DNA of 64,000 bases from Xestospongia muta (GCA_963693285.1 OY848921.1:3529497-3593496); one strand, 5' to 3'. Numbered from the stretch's first letter, positions 1 through 16,400 are shown. Numbers and translations are program-made. Notes: generated by a model from the sequence alone, not told the origin.

Positions 1-3000
1 GGTTTTGGAATTTTTGGGAATAGGTCTAGGAACAATATTAAAATGCTATAACTAGCAGCAATCAAACTTGGGATGGATCACCCCTCATAGACTTCCATCC
101 TTTTATAATTAAAGTAGTTACTGAATCTAATATGACAAATAATTCTATGACTTTCTTTAGTGCAAGAGTTCATGAGCATTGGTACTGAAACTCTCCCAAT
201 TTGTTGAGTATATTCATAATAAGCAATAATGTATCAATAGTCAGGATCTAAAAACAAACGTAGATATACATGAAGTCTCACGATATACAATGCATACACA
301 TACTCAAAACTTGTAGATACGTATGTACCATAATATCCTTGTGTATGACAGGGAATGTTCTGTCCAGTGTTGTATTAGAGACATTGGTTTTCACGCTAAC
401 AATTGACATAGTAAAAATGAACACTATCAAACAGATATATGTGTTACTAATTTAATAAATGAATATAAGGTATGTATATTTTGATAAACTTTTTCTAGTA
501 GGACATGGCAGAAATAATTTTAAATTTTCTGACCAATATCATATCCCTCAGGTCTTAAACTGTATAAAGTTTTAGCAAAGTGATTGACAACTGGTGTCAA
601 CAACAACAACCAAAGTAATAGCTTAATAGTAAATTTTGAGAAAAATGATCAACAACTTGTTATGACAACAACAAACAAAACAAAACAAGAGAAGAAATCT
701 TAATACTGCAAAGTTTGAACAAAGTAATTGACAACAGTCTGCAAGAAACAAATGGCAAAACATATAATATTTGGTATATAAGAAAGTCAGTATGCATACC
801 AAGACCATGTGTTGTGTCAAAATGTACATGAATCATGCAAAACAATCTATATCAAGTTATAGGCAAGAGTAACATGTACAGGATATTTAGATATTTCTGT
901 TTTATCTCTATCGCTTTTAAAAACTGGTTTCTGCATGTCCACCAATTGTCCTAAATCAACTACCTATATTACTAGTGTAATTATAAAGTGATGGAATGTC
1001 AACTATAATGACTTTAAAAGATGTTTTCTTTGAAATTGGAACATTTTTTCTTCACCTGTTATGAAGTCTGGTTATACAGTGTGCAAACTGTCCATTTCAC
1101 ATATTAGCCATATTTCAAGATCATTTTTTGATAAACTCCATGATATCAATAAATAGCAAAAATGACAAACATTACCACAACAAATGTTACTGTATCCAAA
1201 GTGGTGAATCACTTTAGCATGTTCTTCACTCCAGCCATGGACATTCATATTTAGAGTTAAACTTATTTGTTTGTCCTGAAACGTAAAAACATTTATTGAT
1301 ACTTACTGATGATAGAACAATTCTGAAAGTTTCAATTTTTTGAGAGAATTCATAATAAATTTCCATATTTAATACATCATCTCAATGTGATCTTCCTAAT
1401 AGACATGTTCGTAAGATGTTCTACTCATACTCATAAACCCTCTGTTCAATTGGACTCAAGCTACAATTAAGTGAGCATGTACCTGAAATATTTGTTTTGT
1501 AAAGTATGGTTGAGTTCGTATTATATTCTGGTTAATTGTATTTGATATTAATTTGGGTTTCACAATTTGTATGTGTATGTACCTACCTAAGTAGAGGGGA
1601 TGAGGTAATTATTACATCATTGCATTGTAGTTAATTTTGTAATGGGATTTTTTATGGTTGAGCACACATGTTTCCTAAGTTCTGTTTTGTCTTCTCATGT
1701 TGTTTTCTGTATCCTAACTAATCCAAGAACACCACTTATATAGTTAGCATTGAACAAACATACCACTAAGTAGTGATTTGCTTATTCATATTTATTTGAT
1801 ATCAACACTATATCAGTGATGTATATTCTCACCACATAACTATATTATATTGACAGCAAACGTGAACAAGGCAAAATGCTGGTGGAGATACATTTAAGTT
1901 TGGATAGTAAATAAATTAAGTACTTCAGGGTAAATACCCTACTTGTTATACTTTAATAATCACCTGTATTATTATATAGACAGTACGTAATAATATTCTT
2001 GTTATCATGATGTCTTTTTCCTAGTAATATGATTGTATACTGGTATTCCTTTATTCTAATTTTTTGAATAAGTGGTAATTTACTTAACTACCCATACCAT
2101 TCTGACTGTACATAGGACATAAAACTCATCTATGATTTAATTAATATACAATGAACATGTATGTATATGTATATCTACATATTAAATATACAAATAGAAA
2201 ACTATCATGGCAACCAATATGGTATAGATGTCATGATTTTTACATACACATATATAACATATACCATTGGTAAGCTTGAGTTCAACTAGTTAACATTAAC
2301 ACTTACCATTGTCATCAACTAAGATAACCATCATTTTACTAAACACTATCTAGATCAGTCAACTACCACAGTGACCTATTATAGTGCATTCAAAATAAAA
2401 AAAAACTCTACCTGGCTTGCACTTTTATACAACGCAAAAGAAGCTTAAACTAAATGGCAATTATGTATGAGTTTATTTGTGAATTCGAAAAAACAGTACA
2501 GTTAGCATCCCGAACTGTAAAGTCTGTGACCCCAGGTAACACAACGGGGATGTCATACTGCATTGTTGCCCATGTCTCATTCACTCTGTCCCATTACAGA
2601 CATATATGTCTCTATTACCAATGTTTGCATGCACCAGCTGTTCCAAGCACAAATCCAAAACATTGTGTGTAGTGGTTCACAAAGAGATATGAACATGTGT
2701 ACATTGCTAATGTTTGCACACTGGCTGTTTCCAATACAAATGAAAGCATTGATCATGCATAACTGGTCTAACTACCAAACTAAATTTTATTATATACTAC
2801 TAATGAAAAAGAGATACTCACTAGTTCTTGCATTATTCATAAAGCAATCGTCTTTCAAAGGACGGTACAAATAACCTTGTAGTCAGTTGTTAACAGAAAT
2901 AACCAGTTTTTGTTACCGTTTATCTGGAAAACTAGTATGTATCTGAGCTTCAGGTAAATATCGTTGTACAGTTTACACTTCAAATTTCGTTGGTATGTGC

Positions 3001-3525
3001 ATAAAACGAATATACGGTACAGTATAAGAGTCGCAATGTGAGAAACATAGTTTTTCTTCTATAGTAAACCATTGATGCTTGAATTGTTAGTCATTTCAAC
3101 CTATAGTGACTATACTTTCCTATAGCTATTTTCCTAGTATCTGAGTGTTTCCCCAGTCATAGTTGTTATGAGTAAACTTATGTCAAGAACCATATCAAAG
3201 CTGTGAAAACAATGTTCTCTCCCATGATGATATTACAGTTGATTACATAACACAAAACAATGTATGCTTTTATATTTCACAGCCAGCAATAAACAACAAT
3301 TGGACAAGTTGTTTGACCTTAGTAAACAATGAAATCAGTCTGTCCGTGTCCATATTGTCATATAAAACTCCACATTATATTATTTCTAGAGACAACGAAA
3401 TTAAATATTATGGCGTAGGCGTTTGGTAGCGGCAAAAAGCCACTCCCTTCAATTCGACTTATGCATAAAAGAGCGCTAAAAATTTTTAGGCATTGAGTTC
3501 GACAAGAATTCTAATTCTTAGTCCG
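1..3525. other. Upstream intergenic region without a recognisable gene
   Basis: I see no open frame here with domain character, no convincing exon chain and no RNA gene. The sequence is AT-rich with scattered short frames. A locally repeated patch at about 2610-2750 carries two imperfect copies of a roughly 40-bp motif (one near 2620-2665, one near 2707-2750). The last 170 bp form the presumed promoter of the giant gene. Confidence 0.6.
3357..3500 (+). promoter_or_regulatory. Putative core promoter of the giant NIDO-CCP-FN3 gene
   Basis: Two TATA-like stretches precede the start codon at 3526: ATATAAAA at about 3360 and GCATAAAAG at about 3463-3471. The second lies some 60 bp before the ATG and would place transcription start near 3490-3500. 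Assignment is by position and sequence only. Confidence 0.3.
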
Positions 3526-4436
3526 ATGTCTTCCTATCTGTTTGCTTTGTTCTTTCTCGGAGGATGTTATTACGGTAAGGTCCATAATGTCATGTAGTAT
3601 CACTTACCTTACACATTTAGCATTTTCTGTCCCACTGGATTCCTTTTATCCTTATGGTACATCAAATGGTGACAATGTATTTAGTCCAAATGATGATTTT
3701 TCAACATACATTACCTTGTCAATGCCATTTATTTTCTACAACAAGTCTTACAGTGGAGTATATGTAAGTTAATATGTTAATAGTCTCAATGACATATAGT
3801 CCCATCATTTGTATAAATAGATAAACAACAATGGTGACCTGTCATATCATGATGCTATATCATCCTATACCTCTTCACCATTTCCTCTGGCTTATACAAT
3901 AATAGCTCCTTATTGGGCTGATGTTGATACACGTGGTACTGGATCTGTCTATTACAGAGAAACATCTAATGCATCAATTATATCAACAGTAGCAAGTCAT
4001 GTGTCTAATGCATTTCCATCTCAGTCACCATTCTATGCCACTAGTGTTGTCATTGCTACATGGTATAGGGTTGGTTACTATGATCAACATACTGACAAGG
4101 TAATTTAAAATATCTGTTATATTTTATTATGATAGACATTTCAGACCAATACATTTCAATGTATTACTGCAACTGATGGCTATAGATCCTATGTTATCTT
4201 TCTTTATCTTGATAATGGTATTCAATGGACAACTGGTGATGCTAGTGGAGGTTCTAATGGCTTTGGAGGGACACCAGCACAAGTAGGGTTCAATGCTGGA
4301 GATAGGAAAAACTATTATATAGTTCCTGGATCACAAACATCCAGTATTGTGAACATAGAAACTACCAGTAATGTAGGTATAGCTGGAATGTGGGTTTTTC
4401 AAGTGAACAATGTTCAAGTGATGAGTGGAACTAATG
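3526..4436 (+). other. Signal peptide and NIDO domain exons (1-4) of the giant gene
   Basis: Exon 1 (3526-3574) codes the signal peptide. Exons 2-4 (3621-3763, 3821-4099, 4145-4436) code a complete NIDO-type domain. Landmarks are FYPYG and GD near the start, the central IIAPYWADVDTRGTGSVYYR block, SVVIATWYRVGYY, and NTFQ followed by a Gly-rich stretch (WTTGDASGGSNGFGG) and GFNAGD. These match the NIDO pattern of nidogen and SNED1-like proteins. Introns are 46-57 bp. At the exon 4 acceptor two AGs are available (after 4134 and after 4144); I chose the second because it gives a TNTFQ junction without an insertion. Confidence 0.85.
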
Positions 4437-7400
4437 GTTAGTATATTCTATAAACTACTGCTGTAATAAGTAAATAATAAAATGTTTTATTCAGTTGTGC
4501 ATTGTGATCTTCTACAAGTCAGTGCAGATATTAATGGGGGACTTACTGTGACACTCAATGGGACTACTGTGTACAGTATGGCAACCTACTCATGTAGTCA
4601 AACTGGTTATATATTAAATGAAACTACCACTAGAGTATGTCAAGATGATGGTACTTGGAGTGGAACAGTACCATCATGTCAATGTAAGATGTAGTAATTA
4701 TATTTAACAATTGAATTATGTTTTCACATGACTAGTGGTTGATTGTGGACACTTACCTGTACCTCCATCTAAACATGGAGGTCTTTCATTAATAGTATCT
4801 AATACTGTATATAACAGTATTGCCCAGTACTCATGTACTCAAGTAGGATATGAAGTAATTGGGAACTCACAACGTGTTTGTACATCTAATGGTACCTGGG
4901 GAGGAACTACACCTTATTGTCAATGTATGTATTATCAGTGTACATATATGTTATTGTCTGGCTATTAATTGTAGTAATTAATTGTGGAGTGCCTGGTCTA
5001 CCAGCAGTTAATTCATATGGATTAAGTCTCTTCTATTCCACTGTGACATATGGTAGTACAGTTAACTATAGTTGTATTAGTGGTTATAATATAGTGGGAA
5101 ATCCAACTAGAACCTGTACTGTCAATGGAAAATGGAGTGACAATCCACCTCAATGTATAGGTCAGCAATAGATTTTTAATTCCTTTTAAGTTTTGACAAT
5201 CATAATTTAGTTGTTAATTGTGGTAAGATATATGTACCTAAAGGAGCAGTGGGAGGACTATCTGTCAATTTTAAAAACACTATTGTAAACAGTACTGCTA
5301 CATACACATGTAACAGTATTGGTTATCAACTTATTGGAGAAGCCACATCAGTTTGTTCAGTAAATGGTACTTGGACAGGAACAGTCCCTTCATGCCAATG
5401 TGAGTTAAGATTGTGAGTAATTATTGCATTGAACTTAATTATTTCAGTGATTAGTTGTGGAGTGCCTGGTCTACCAGCAGTCAATTCATATGGATTAAGT
5501 CTCTTCTATTCTGTTGTGACATATGGTAGTACAGTTACCTACAGTTGTATTAGTGGTTATAATATAGTCGGAAATCCAACTAGAACCTGTACTTTCAATG
5601 GAAAATGGAGTGACAATCCACCTCAATGCATAGGTTAGCAATAAATTTTAATTTCTCTTCAAGTTTTAACAATCATAATTAGTTGTTGATTGTGGTAAGC
5701 TGTATGTACCTAAAGGAGCTGTAGGAGGACTATCTGTCAATTTTAAAAACACTATTGTAAACAGTACTGCTACATACACATGTAACAGTATTGGTTATCA
5801 ACTTATTGGAGAAGCTATATCAGTTTGTTCAGTAAATGGTAGTTGGACAGGAGCAGTTCCTTCATGCCAATGTAAGTTAAGATTGTGAATGATGAGTATA
5901 TTGAACTTAATTATTTTAGTGATTAGTTGTGGAGTACCTGAGTTACAACTTCTTAATGCAAATGGATTGACTCTCAATTATTCCACCTTGACTTATGGTA
6001 GTACAGTCACCTACAGTTGTAATGTAGGATATAATTTGGTTGGAAGTCTAAGCCAAACCTGTAACGCAAGTGGGAGTTGGAGTGGTAATCCTCCTCAATG
6101 CCAAGGTCACAATCAAATTAATAATTATAATTGTAAATTTTATTTAATCAATTAAATTATAGTCATAAACATCATATTGTTGCTGATTATTACTAATAAT
6201 AAACTTGGAATTAATAGTTCATGTGACAGAAATGTGAAGATTTTGTTTAACCATAGATACAAAATAGAGCTCTCACTATCGACTTTGTGCCTTACATAAA
6301 TCATTAAAACTTGTAAATAAACTACATGAACTGTCAATTCCATAGTAATTAGTAAGCAAAACAGGATATGTTGTTAATGGTGTGGTTTGTAATCCAAATG
6401 AACGTGACATGCAACTCAAGTGACCATTAATTAATTGATTCAACCAATCAATTTTTACAGTGATATAAATCTATTTTGCTTTCATATACAGTTGTTGATT
6501 GTGGAGTACCACATGTACCTAAAGGAACTATTGGAGGCCTCTCTGTCAACTACAATGAAACTATCATAAACAGTACTGCTACATATTCATGTAATATTGG
6601 TTATAATCTCATTGGAGAAAAGACAACAATCTGTGGAGTGAATGGAACTTGGAATGGAGCAGTACCCCACTGTGAAAGTAAGAAAAGAGAGGTATTTCTT
6701 AAACTAATATAATTTAATGATTTTAGTAATTGATTGTGGAATACCAAATTCACCTACTGCAAATTCCAGCACACTCTCTATTACATATACATTAACAACA
6801 TATAACAGTGTAGCAACATACAGTTGTGGAATTGGCTATAATTTAGTTGGTGATATACAACGTACTTGTTTACCTAATGGACTATGGAGTGGACAGCCAG
6901 CTCAATGTCAAAGTCAGCACTAAAATACTTATTATGTTATAACATAGTCCTCTTTGATATAGTTGTGAACTGTGGTATTCCAATGGTGCATGCAGTTAAT
7001 TTTACAACAATGTCAATATCATATTTATCGACTACATATAACAGCAGTGCTTTCTATAGTTGTGGCACAGGATACAATTTAGTAGGTAAATCTCAGAGAG
7101 TATGCCAATTTAATGGAAGTTGGAGTGAACAGCCTGCACAGTGTCAAAGTATGGAAAAAATAAATAATAATTATTGTTGTTCTCAATTGCCAACAGTTGT
7201 TGATTGTGGTGACTTGAGAGTAGTGTCTGGTTACTATGGAAACTTAAATGTAAACTTCCCTTCCACTACATACAACAGTACAGCCATATATATTTGTATG
7301 GACAGTGGATACAGACTTGTTGGAGAATCTATAAGAGTTTGTAATCCCAATGGAAATTGGTCTGGCAATCAACCAAAGTGTGGTGGTAAGTAAACTGTCT

Positions 7401-10400
7401 TATTATATAATGTACATAACTTTTCATATGAAGCTGTTCCTCAAAATATTTTGGGAAATGCTGCAAGTGCTTCATCTATTCAACTATCATGGACTTTACC
7501 ACTTCAACCAAATAACATCACAGATTATATTAATTACTACATAATTGAAACTAAAGACCTAAAATCTGGTCAAATCATTACTAACAGATCTACTGAACAA
7601 TTAGCAGTTATAGATTCCTTACATCCTTACAATACTTATTTGTGTAGAGTTGCTATTTTCACCAGCTATCTTAACCCTTACTCTGACTATATTTCTATTG
7701 AAACACTTCAAGCAGGTATGTCCAATTCGTAACACTATAATATTATTACATTGTTTAAAGCACCCAGCTCTTCACCACAAAATATATCAATACAAGTTTA
7801 TAACTCCACTTCCTTAAACTTATCCTGGATTACACCAGCAGTTGAGCATCATAATGGAATCATTCAATATTACATAATATGGATGAAAGTTATCAATATA
7901 GGATACAGTGCAAACTTAACTTCATACAACACATGGATTGTTCTTACCTCTTTACATCCATATTACGCTTACATCTTCCAAATAGCTGCTGTCACTGTAG
8001 AGCAAGGTCCATTTTCAACAAAGATTTCTATCACAATGCCTGAAGCAAGTTAGTACAATGTTATGATATATGGTAACTTATACTTTACTTTGTTTCATGC
8101 AGCTCCTTCTACTTCACCACTTACGATTTCTGGGCATGTTGTAGACTCAAATTCAATATTTCTTTCTTGGTCTCCTCCATTACCTCAAAATCAAAATGGA
8201 ATTATTAGAGAATACATTATAAAGATTACTGAGATATTGAGTAATAATACATTTACTAAATATTCCACTAATAACTCAATTACCATTAATTCTCTACATC
8301 CTAACTACTATTACAATCTATCAGTTAGTGCTGTAACTATATCCTCTGGTCCTTTTTCCCAACCAATTACCTTCAAAACAGATGAATCTAGTAGGTTTCT
8401 ATCATTTGTTATTATTAATTGTGATTATTATAATTGTAGCACCTAATGGTTCCCCCAATGATTTCAATGCAACAATTACATCCCCTTACTCTGCTGTACT
8501 CACTTGGGCTCCACCTCCTCCTCATCAACAAAATGGCATTATTATTGGTTTTATCATCAATGTTACAATATTAGAAACCAATGAAACCTTTCTTCTCTTT
8601 TCCAACACTACTTCACTGACAGTTAATGGTCTCAGACCTTTTAGGAACTATGTGTGTATTATTGCTGCTCAAACCAGTGTTGGTATTGGACCATACAGTG
8701 CTGTCTTTATAGTTACCACTCCACAAGATGGTATTTACACTATGTTTTATAAAATAACCTTCATATATTTAGTCTGCATATCAATATTACTGTGTATTAC
8801 TCTCTCTCTCTCTCTCTCTCTCTCCTTTCAGCTCCTTCAGCTCCACCCACTATGGTCCTCACTTCATCAATAACTTCAAAAGGATTTACCATTAGTTGGA
8901 ATCCACCAGGATATAATGATCAAAATGGACTCATTATTTATTATAATGTTTCTATAGTAGAAGTTGAGACTGGTTCTATTTTCCAGTATACTTCCTACAC
9001 TACTACACTTACTATACAATCTCTTCATCCAGCTTATACTTACCAATATAGAATTGCTGCATACACTGTAGGATTGGGACCATACTCTGATCCATTTTTT
9101 ATTACGACAGCTGAGGATGGTAAACTACTTTGCTCTTTTAATGTTGTTACATTTTTGTCTATAGTTCCAAGTCAAGCTCCTCAAAGTTTATCTGGTGTTG
9201 CGTCTTCATCAACATCTATTACTTTTTCATGGAGTCCACCACTTCCTGAGTATAGGAATGGACTAATTATCTCATATTATATCAACATTACATTATTTGG
9301 GATGGATACATTTGTGTGTTACACAACTAAACACACTACCTTTGCAATCTCTGGACTAAATCCCTACACTTCATACTCCTGTATTTTAGCAGCAGTAACT
9401 AGGATTGGACATGGACCATTTACAACTTTGTATACTATTACAACACCAGAGGATGGTATATAATTAATAATAAAACATGAATTTTATGCTTGTCTCTTCA
9501 GTTCCCAATAGTCCTCCAGTTATTACTTCACATTATGCAATTGACTCCAGGACAGTGGCTTTTCAATGGGATCCTCCTCCATCACAAGATCATAATGGCA
9601 TTATAAGGGAGTATATAGTAACAATCTCAATAGTAGGAAGTAATGAAACTCAGACACAAACATTTACTGGCACTACTGCTATCATTGGGTCACTGATGCC
9701 ATCATTTACATATCAGTTTACAGTAGCAGCTTACACTATAGCAACTGGACCATACAGTACTAGTATTAATATTACTTTACCAGAAGATGGTTAGTTACTT
9801 CAATGGACAGGTATCTTTGTCATTTTTAACTGTATTTTTCATAGTTCCAAGTGGATTCCCACAAGATATATCTGTTAATAACACAACACCATATTCTATT
9901 TCTCTGACATGGACTCCACCTCCTCTAAACCAACAAAATGGAATTATCATTCGTTATGTCGCCAATGTAACTCATATAGACACTTTAGAAACCATACAGT
10001 ATTATAGTACTGTGACTAGTATTACTATAAGTGGACTAGATCCATATACTACATATGTATGTGTAGTAGCTGCTGAGACAACCATTGGAGTTGGACCATT
10101 TAGTCACTCATCATTCACAGTTCAAACAAGAGAAGCAGGTACTATTTGTAACAATTATTGATAAACATCAATTTATTGCATTCTTTCATCAGCTCCTGAC
10201 AGTTCTCCTCAACATCCCAGTGCTATAGCTCTTAGTCCAACTAGTATTAATATTACTTGGGATCCTCCGATTCTACAAGATCATAATGGTGTCATTAGAG
10301 AATATCGTATCAATGTAACAGAAGCATTGACAGGTCTTCAAATACAAGAGATTACTAATCAAACACAAATAATCATTGATGGACTAAAACCTTACCACAT

Positions 10401-13400
10401 ATATCACTGTTATATTGTAGCTGTCACAGTAGATGAAGGACCTTACACAGTAGCTGTGTCTGTTCTAACTGAAGAAGCTGGTAAGTACACTAACAACTAT
10501 ATATATTATAATCTTGTTCTTAATATAGCACCATCTGCACCACCTCAGTCTTTGGTTGTGTCAGTAACCAGTTCTACTTCAATGTTAATTTCATGGAATC
10601 CACCTCCTATGCTCACCCAAAATGGAATTATTAGAGAATATTCTGTTATAGTACATAATGTAATGTCTGGAGTAGACCTAACTTTCTTTACACTCCATAC
10701 TCAGTTAAATATCTCTGTTCTCAGTCCATATACTACATATAGTGTAAAGGTAGCTGCTACCACTGTTGCTTTTGGTCCCTTTACTAATACCTTCAATATC
10801 ACCACTCTTCAAGATGGTATGTACATACAATGCAAATTGTTGTTCTAATGTCTTGTTATAGTACCCACAAGTCCTCCAGAACATTTCAATGGATCAGCAG
10901 TAAATGGAACTAGTCTTCAATTAAAATGGTCACCTCCTAATCCATCTGGAACTAATGGCATAATTCAATACTACAATATAACAATTGTAGAACAAGAAAC
11001 TGGCATTGTTTTCTATAGTACAACAACATCTATGTCTATAATAGTTTCAAACCTTCATCCTTATTACACATACAAGTGTACAGTGTCAGCAGTGACTATA
11101 GGGAATGGACCAGTGGCTAGTCTTATCATACAAATGCCAGAAGAAGGTTTGTGATAATTTTTTAAATTTATTGATATCTTTCTGCATATAGCTCCTGCCA
11201 GTGGTCCAGATAATGTGATATCCACACATATAACATCTACAGTCATTAATATTATGTGGGATGAGATACCCAGCAAAGATGAAAATGGTATCATTAGATA
11301 TTACCTAGTGAATGTAACAGAGACAAATACTGGATACCATTATCAAACTACATCAACTACTTCAGACATTGCTCTTAGTAATCTACATCCATATTATACA
11401 TACAGTATAACAGTAGCAGCTTATACTATAGAAGAGGGACCTTTCTCTACTCCTGTGTCTTTTACTACATTACAAGATAGTATGTCTATCATTAGTATCA
11501 CGTATGTTATTAATTTATTTTAAATACAGTACCTTCTAGTTCTCCTAAAACTTTAAGTGTCACAGTAAAGGGCTCATCAGTTATTTATATAAAATGGCTT
11601 CCACTTCCATCATCTGAGCAAAACGGAGTGATAACTGGCTATAATATATCTCTTATTGACACCACAACTGGACATGAGATCTATTTAATATCTCATAATA
11701 TATCCATCTCTTTTGATTCACTCAACCCATATACTATATATCAATACAGAATTGCTGCTTTCACATCAGTTGGACTAGGACCATATTCTAATCTATTAAC
11801 ATTTCAAACAGAAGAATCAGGTATGTTATAATTACAATGATCAAATCTTTTTAGTATATCTTCATATATAGCACCATCTTCATCTCCTAAGAATGTAACA
11901 GTAGTAACTGTAACATCAACTACAATAAAGTTATCTTGGCTATCTCCTCCATCTAACAGTCATAATGGTATTATCAGGAGTTATGTGGTAACACTTCAAG
12001 AGACCAACACTGGCACAACACTATATTACAATGTTACAAATACAGAAATCACTGTATCTTCTCTTCATCCATATTATAGCTATGAGTGTAGAATAGCTGC
12101 AGTTACTGTGTCAATGGGACCATTTAGTATTTCACTTACTGTAAAAACAAAACAAGCAGGTAAGAACACATGATATATTATTAAATACTAATTACCATAT
12201 ACTTTAGCTCCAATTGGTTCACCTACTGATATAATTGTGATAGCAGTAGACTCGTTCACACTTAATATTACCTGGAGTCAACCTCCTATTGATCAGATCA
12301 ATGGAATTATCCAACATTACATTGTTTTAGTGTCTGTTTTGGAAACATCAAATCAATTTCAGTATAATAGTTCTGATACAAGTCTACTTCTTACTAAACT
12401 TCATCCATACTACACATATACTGTATTAGTTGCTGCAGTTACTGTTGGTGTTGGACCTTATTCAATTGGATACACTATCAAAACACCATCTAGTGGTAAG
12501 ATTATATTCATTTTCTTTTATCTATAAAAACATAAAGTGGTGAATACATCAACCTTTTAACATTTGTTTATAGCTAACTTACAAATATTTTCATTAATAT
12601 TTAGCTCCTAGTGATCCACCTCAAAATATTAGTGGTATTGCATTAAGCCCAACTAAAATACAACTGTTATGGAAACCTCCTTTATCTCATCATCAAAATG
12701 GAGTGATACAATCATACACTATCACTGTATTTGAAGTGAACACTAACACTACTCATGAAGTTCATCAAGACATCTTAAATACCAGTATCATTTTAACTGG
12801 ACTCCATCCTTATTATGAATATAAATTATCAGTAGCAGCATACACTGTTGGATTAGGTCCATTTTCGTTTGTTTATGTGACCACATTACAAGATGGTAAG
12901 TAATATATTTATGAATAAACTGTTATTGGTCTATCATATAGTTCCTACTGGATCTCCAAGATACTTGACTGTCAATATTACTAGCTCTTTTACTGTGACA
13001 CTACATTGGAGTCCTCCAGATTCTCATCTCTTAAATGGTGTTATCCAACATTATATCATCACACTAAGAAACAGTGAAACTGGACAGTCAAAATTGTTAA
13101 CATCAGAAAAAGCAATTTTTTATATCACTAGTTTGCATCCATTTTATACATACAGTTGTAGTGTTGTTGCTGTAACAGTGGGTTCTAGTCCTGCTATTAA
13201 CATCTCATTTCAAATGCCTGAAGATGGTAAGTGACAGTGGTTAATGATCACATTGATTCACTCTTATACAGTGCCTTCTGCTTCACCAAATGCTCTCAAT
13301 GTATCTTTTATAACTTCAACAAGTGCGTTACTGACTTGGACTCAACCTTTACTATCTGAACAAAATGGAGTGATAACTGGCTATAATATATCTCTTATTG

Positions 13401-16400
13401 ACACTACAACTGGACATGAGATCTATTTAGTATCTCATAATGTATCCATCTCTGTTGATTCACTCAACCCATATACTATATATCAATACAGAATTGCTGC
13501 TTTCACATCAGTTGGACTAGGACCATATTCTAATCTATTAACATTTCAAACAGAAGAATCAGGTATGTTATAATTACAATGATCAAATCTTTTTAGTATT
13601 AATTCATATACAGCACCTTCTTCATCTCCTAAGAATGTATCAGTAGTAACTGTAACATCAACTACAATAAAGTTATCTTGGCTATCTCCTCTATCTAACA
13701 GTCATAATGGTATTATCAGGAGTTATGTGGTAACACTTCAAGAGACCAACACTGGCACAACACTATATTACAATGTTACAAATACAGAAATCACTGTATC
13801 TTCTCTTCATCCATATTATAGCTATGAGTGTAGAATAGCTGCAGTTACTGTGTCAATGGGACCATTTAGTATTTCACTTACTGTAAAAACAAAACAAGCA
13901 GGTAAGAACACATGATATATTATTAAATACTGATTACTATATACTTTAGCTCCAATTGGTTCACCTACTGATATAATTGTGATAGCAGTAGACTCGTTCA
14001 CACTTAATATTACCTGGAGTCAACCTCCTATTGATCAGATCAATGGAATTATCCAACATTACATTGTTTTAGTGTCTGTTTTGGAAACATCAAATCAATT
14101 TCAGTATAATAGTTCTGATACAAGTCTACTTCTTACTAAACTTCATCCATACTACACATATACTGTATTAGTTGCTGCAGTTACTGTTGGTGTTGGACCT
14201 TATTCAATTGGATACACTATCAAAACACCATCTAGTGGTAAGATTATATTCATTTTCTTTTATCTATAAAAACATAAAGTGGTGAATACATCAACCTTTT
14301 AACATTTGTTTATAGCTAACTTACAAATATTTTCATTAATATTTAGCTCCTAGTGATCCACCTCAAAATATTAGTGGTATTGCATTAAGCCCAACTAAAA
14401 TACAACTGTTATGGAAACCTCCTTTATCTCATCATCAAAATGGAGTGATACAATCATACACTATCACTGTATTTGAAGTGAACACTAACACTACTCATGA
14501 AGTTCATCAAGACATCTTAAATACCAGTATCATTTTAACTGGACTCCATCCTTATTATGAATATAAATTATCAGTAGCAGCATACACTGTTGGATTAGGT
14601 CCATTTTCGTTTGTTTATGTAACCACATTACAAGATGGTAAGTAATATATTTATGAATAAACTGTTATTGGTCTATCATATAGTTCCTACTGGATCTCCA
14701 AGATACTTGACTGTCAATATTACTAGCTCTTTTACTGTGACACTACATTGGAGTCCTCCAGATTCTCATCTCTTAAATGGTGTTATCCAACATTATATCA
14801 TCACACTAAGAAACAGTGAAACTGGACAGTCAAAATTGTTAACATCAGAAAAAGCAATTTTTTATATCACTAGTTTGCATCCATTTTATACATACAGTTG
14901 TAGTGTTGTTGCTATAACAGTGGGTTCTAGTCCTGCTATTAACATCTCATTTCAAATGCCTGAAGATGGTAAGTGACAGTAGTTAATGATCACATTGATT
15001 CACTCTTATACAGTGCCTTCTGCTTCACCAAATGCTCTCAATGTATCTTTTATAACTTCAACAAGTGCGTTACTGACTTGGACTCAACCTTTACTATCTG
15101 AACAAAATGGAGTGATAACTGGCTATAATATATCTCTTATTGACACTACAACTGGACATGAGATCTATTTAGTATCTCATAATGTATCCATCTCTGTTGA
15201 TTCACTCAACCCATATACTATATATCAATACAGAATTGCTGCTTTCACATCAGTTGGACTAGGACCATATTCTAATCTATTAACATTTCAAACAGAAGAA
15301 TCAGGTATGTTATAATTACAATGATCAAATCTTTTTAGTATTAATTCATATACAGCACCTTCTTCATCTCCTAAGAATGTATCAGTAGTAACTGTAACAT
15401 CAACTACAATAAAGTTATCTTGGCTATCTCCTCTATCTAACAGTCATAATGGTATTATCAGGAGTTATGTGGTAACACTTCAAGAGACCAACACTGGCAC
15501 AACACTATATTACAATGTTACAAATACAGAAATCACTGTATCTTCTCTTCATCCATATTATAGCTATGAGTGTAGAATAGCTGCAGTTACTGTGTCAATG
15601 GGACCATTTAGTACTGCACTTACTGTAACAACAAAACAAGCAGGTAAGAACACATGATATATTATTAAATACTGATTACCATATACTTTAGCTCCAATTG
15701 GTTCACCTACTGATATAATTGTGATAGCAGTAGACTCGTTCACACTTAATATTACCTGGAGTCAACCTCCTATTGATCAGATCAATGGAATTATCCAACA
15801 TTACATTGTTTTAGTGTCTGTTTTGGAAACATCAAATCAATTTCAGTATAATAGTTCTGATACAAGTCTACTTCTTACTAAACTTCATCCACACTACACA
15901 TATACTGTATTAGTTGCTGCAGTTACTGTTGGTGTTGGACCTTATTCAATTGGATACACTATCAAAACACCATCTAGTGGTAAGATTATATTCATTTTCT
16001 TTTATCTATAAAAACATAAAGTGGTGAATACATCAACCTTTTAACATTTGTTTATAGTTAACTTACAAATATTTTTATTAATATTTAGCTCCTAGTGGTC
16101 CACCTCAAAATATTAGTGGTATTGCATTGAGCTCAACTAAAATACAACTGTTATGGAAACTGCCTTTATCTCATCATCAAAATGGAGTGATACAATCATA
16201 CACTATCACTGTATTTGAAGTGAACACTAACACTACTCATGAAGTTCATCAAGACATCTTAAATACCAGTATCATTTTAACTGGACTCCATCCTTATTAT
16301 GAATATAAATTATCAGTAGCAGCATACACTGTTGGATTAGGTCCATTTTCGTTTGTTTATGTGACCACATTACAAGATGGTAAGTACTCATATATTAATG

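Noticed and set aside
270..2874. Several short frames of 60-100 codons in the first 3 kb.
   Set aside because: No domain character, no codon periodicity I can see, and no partner exons.
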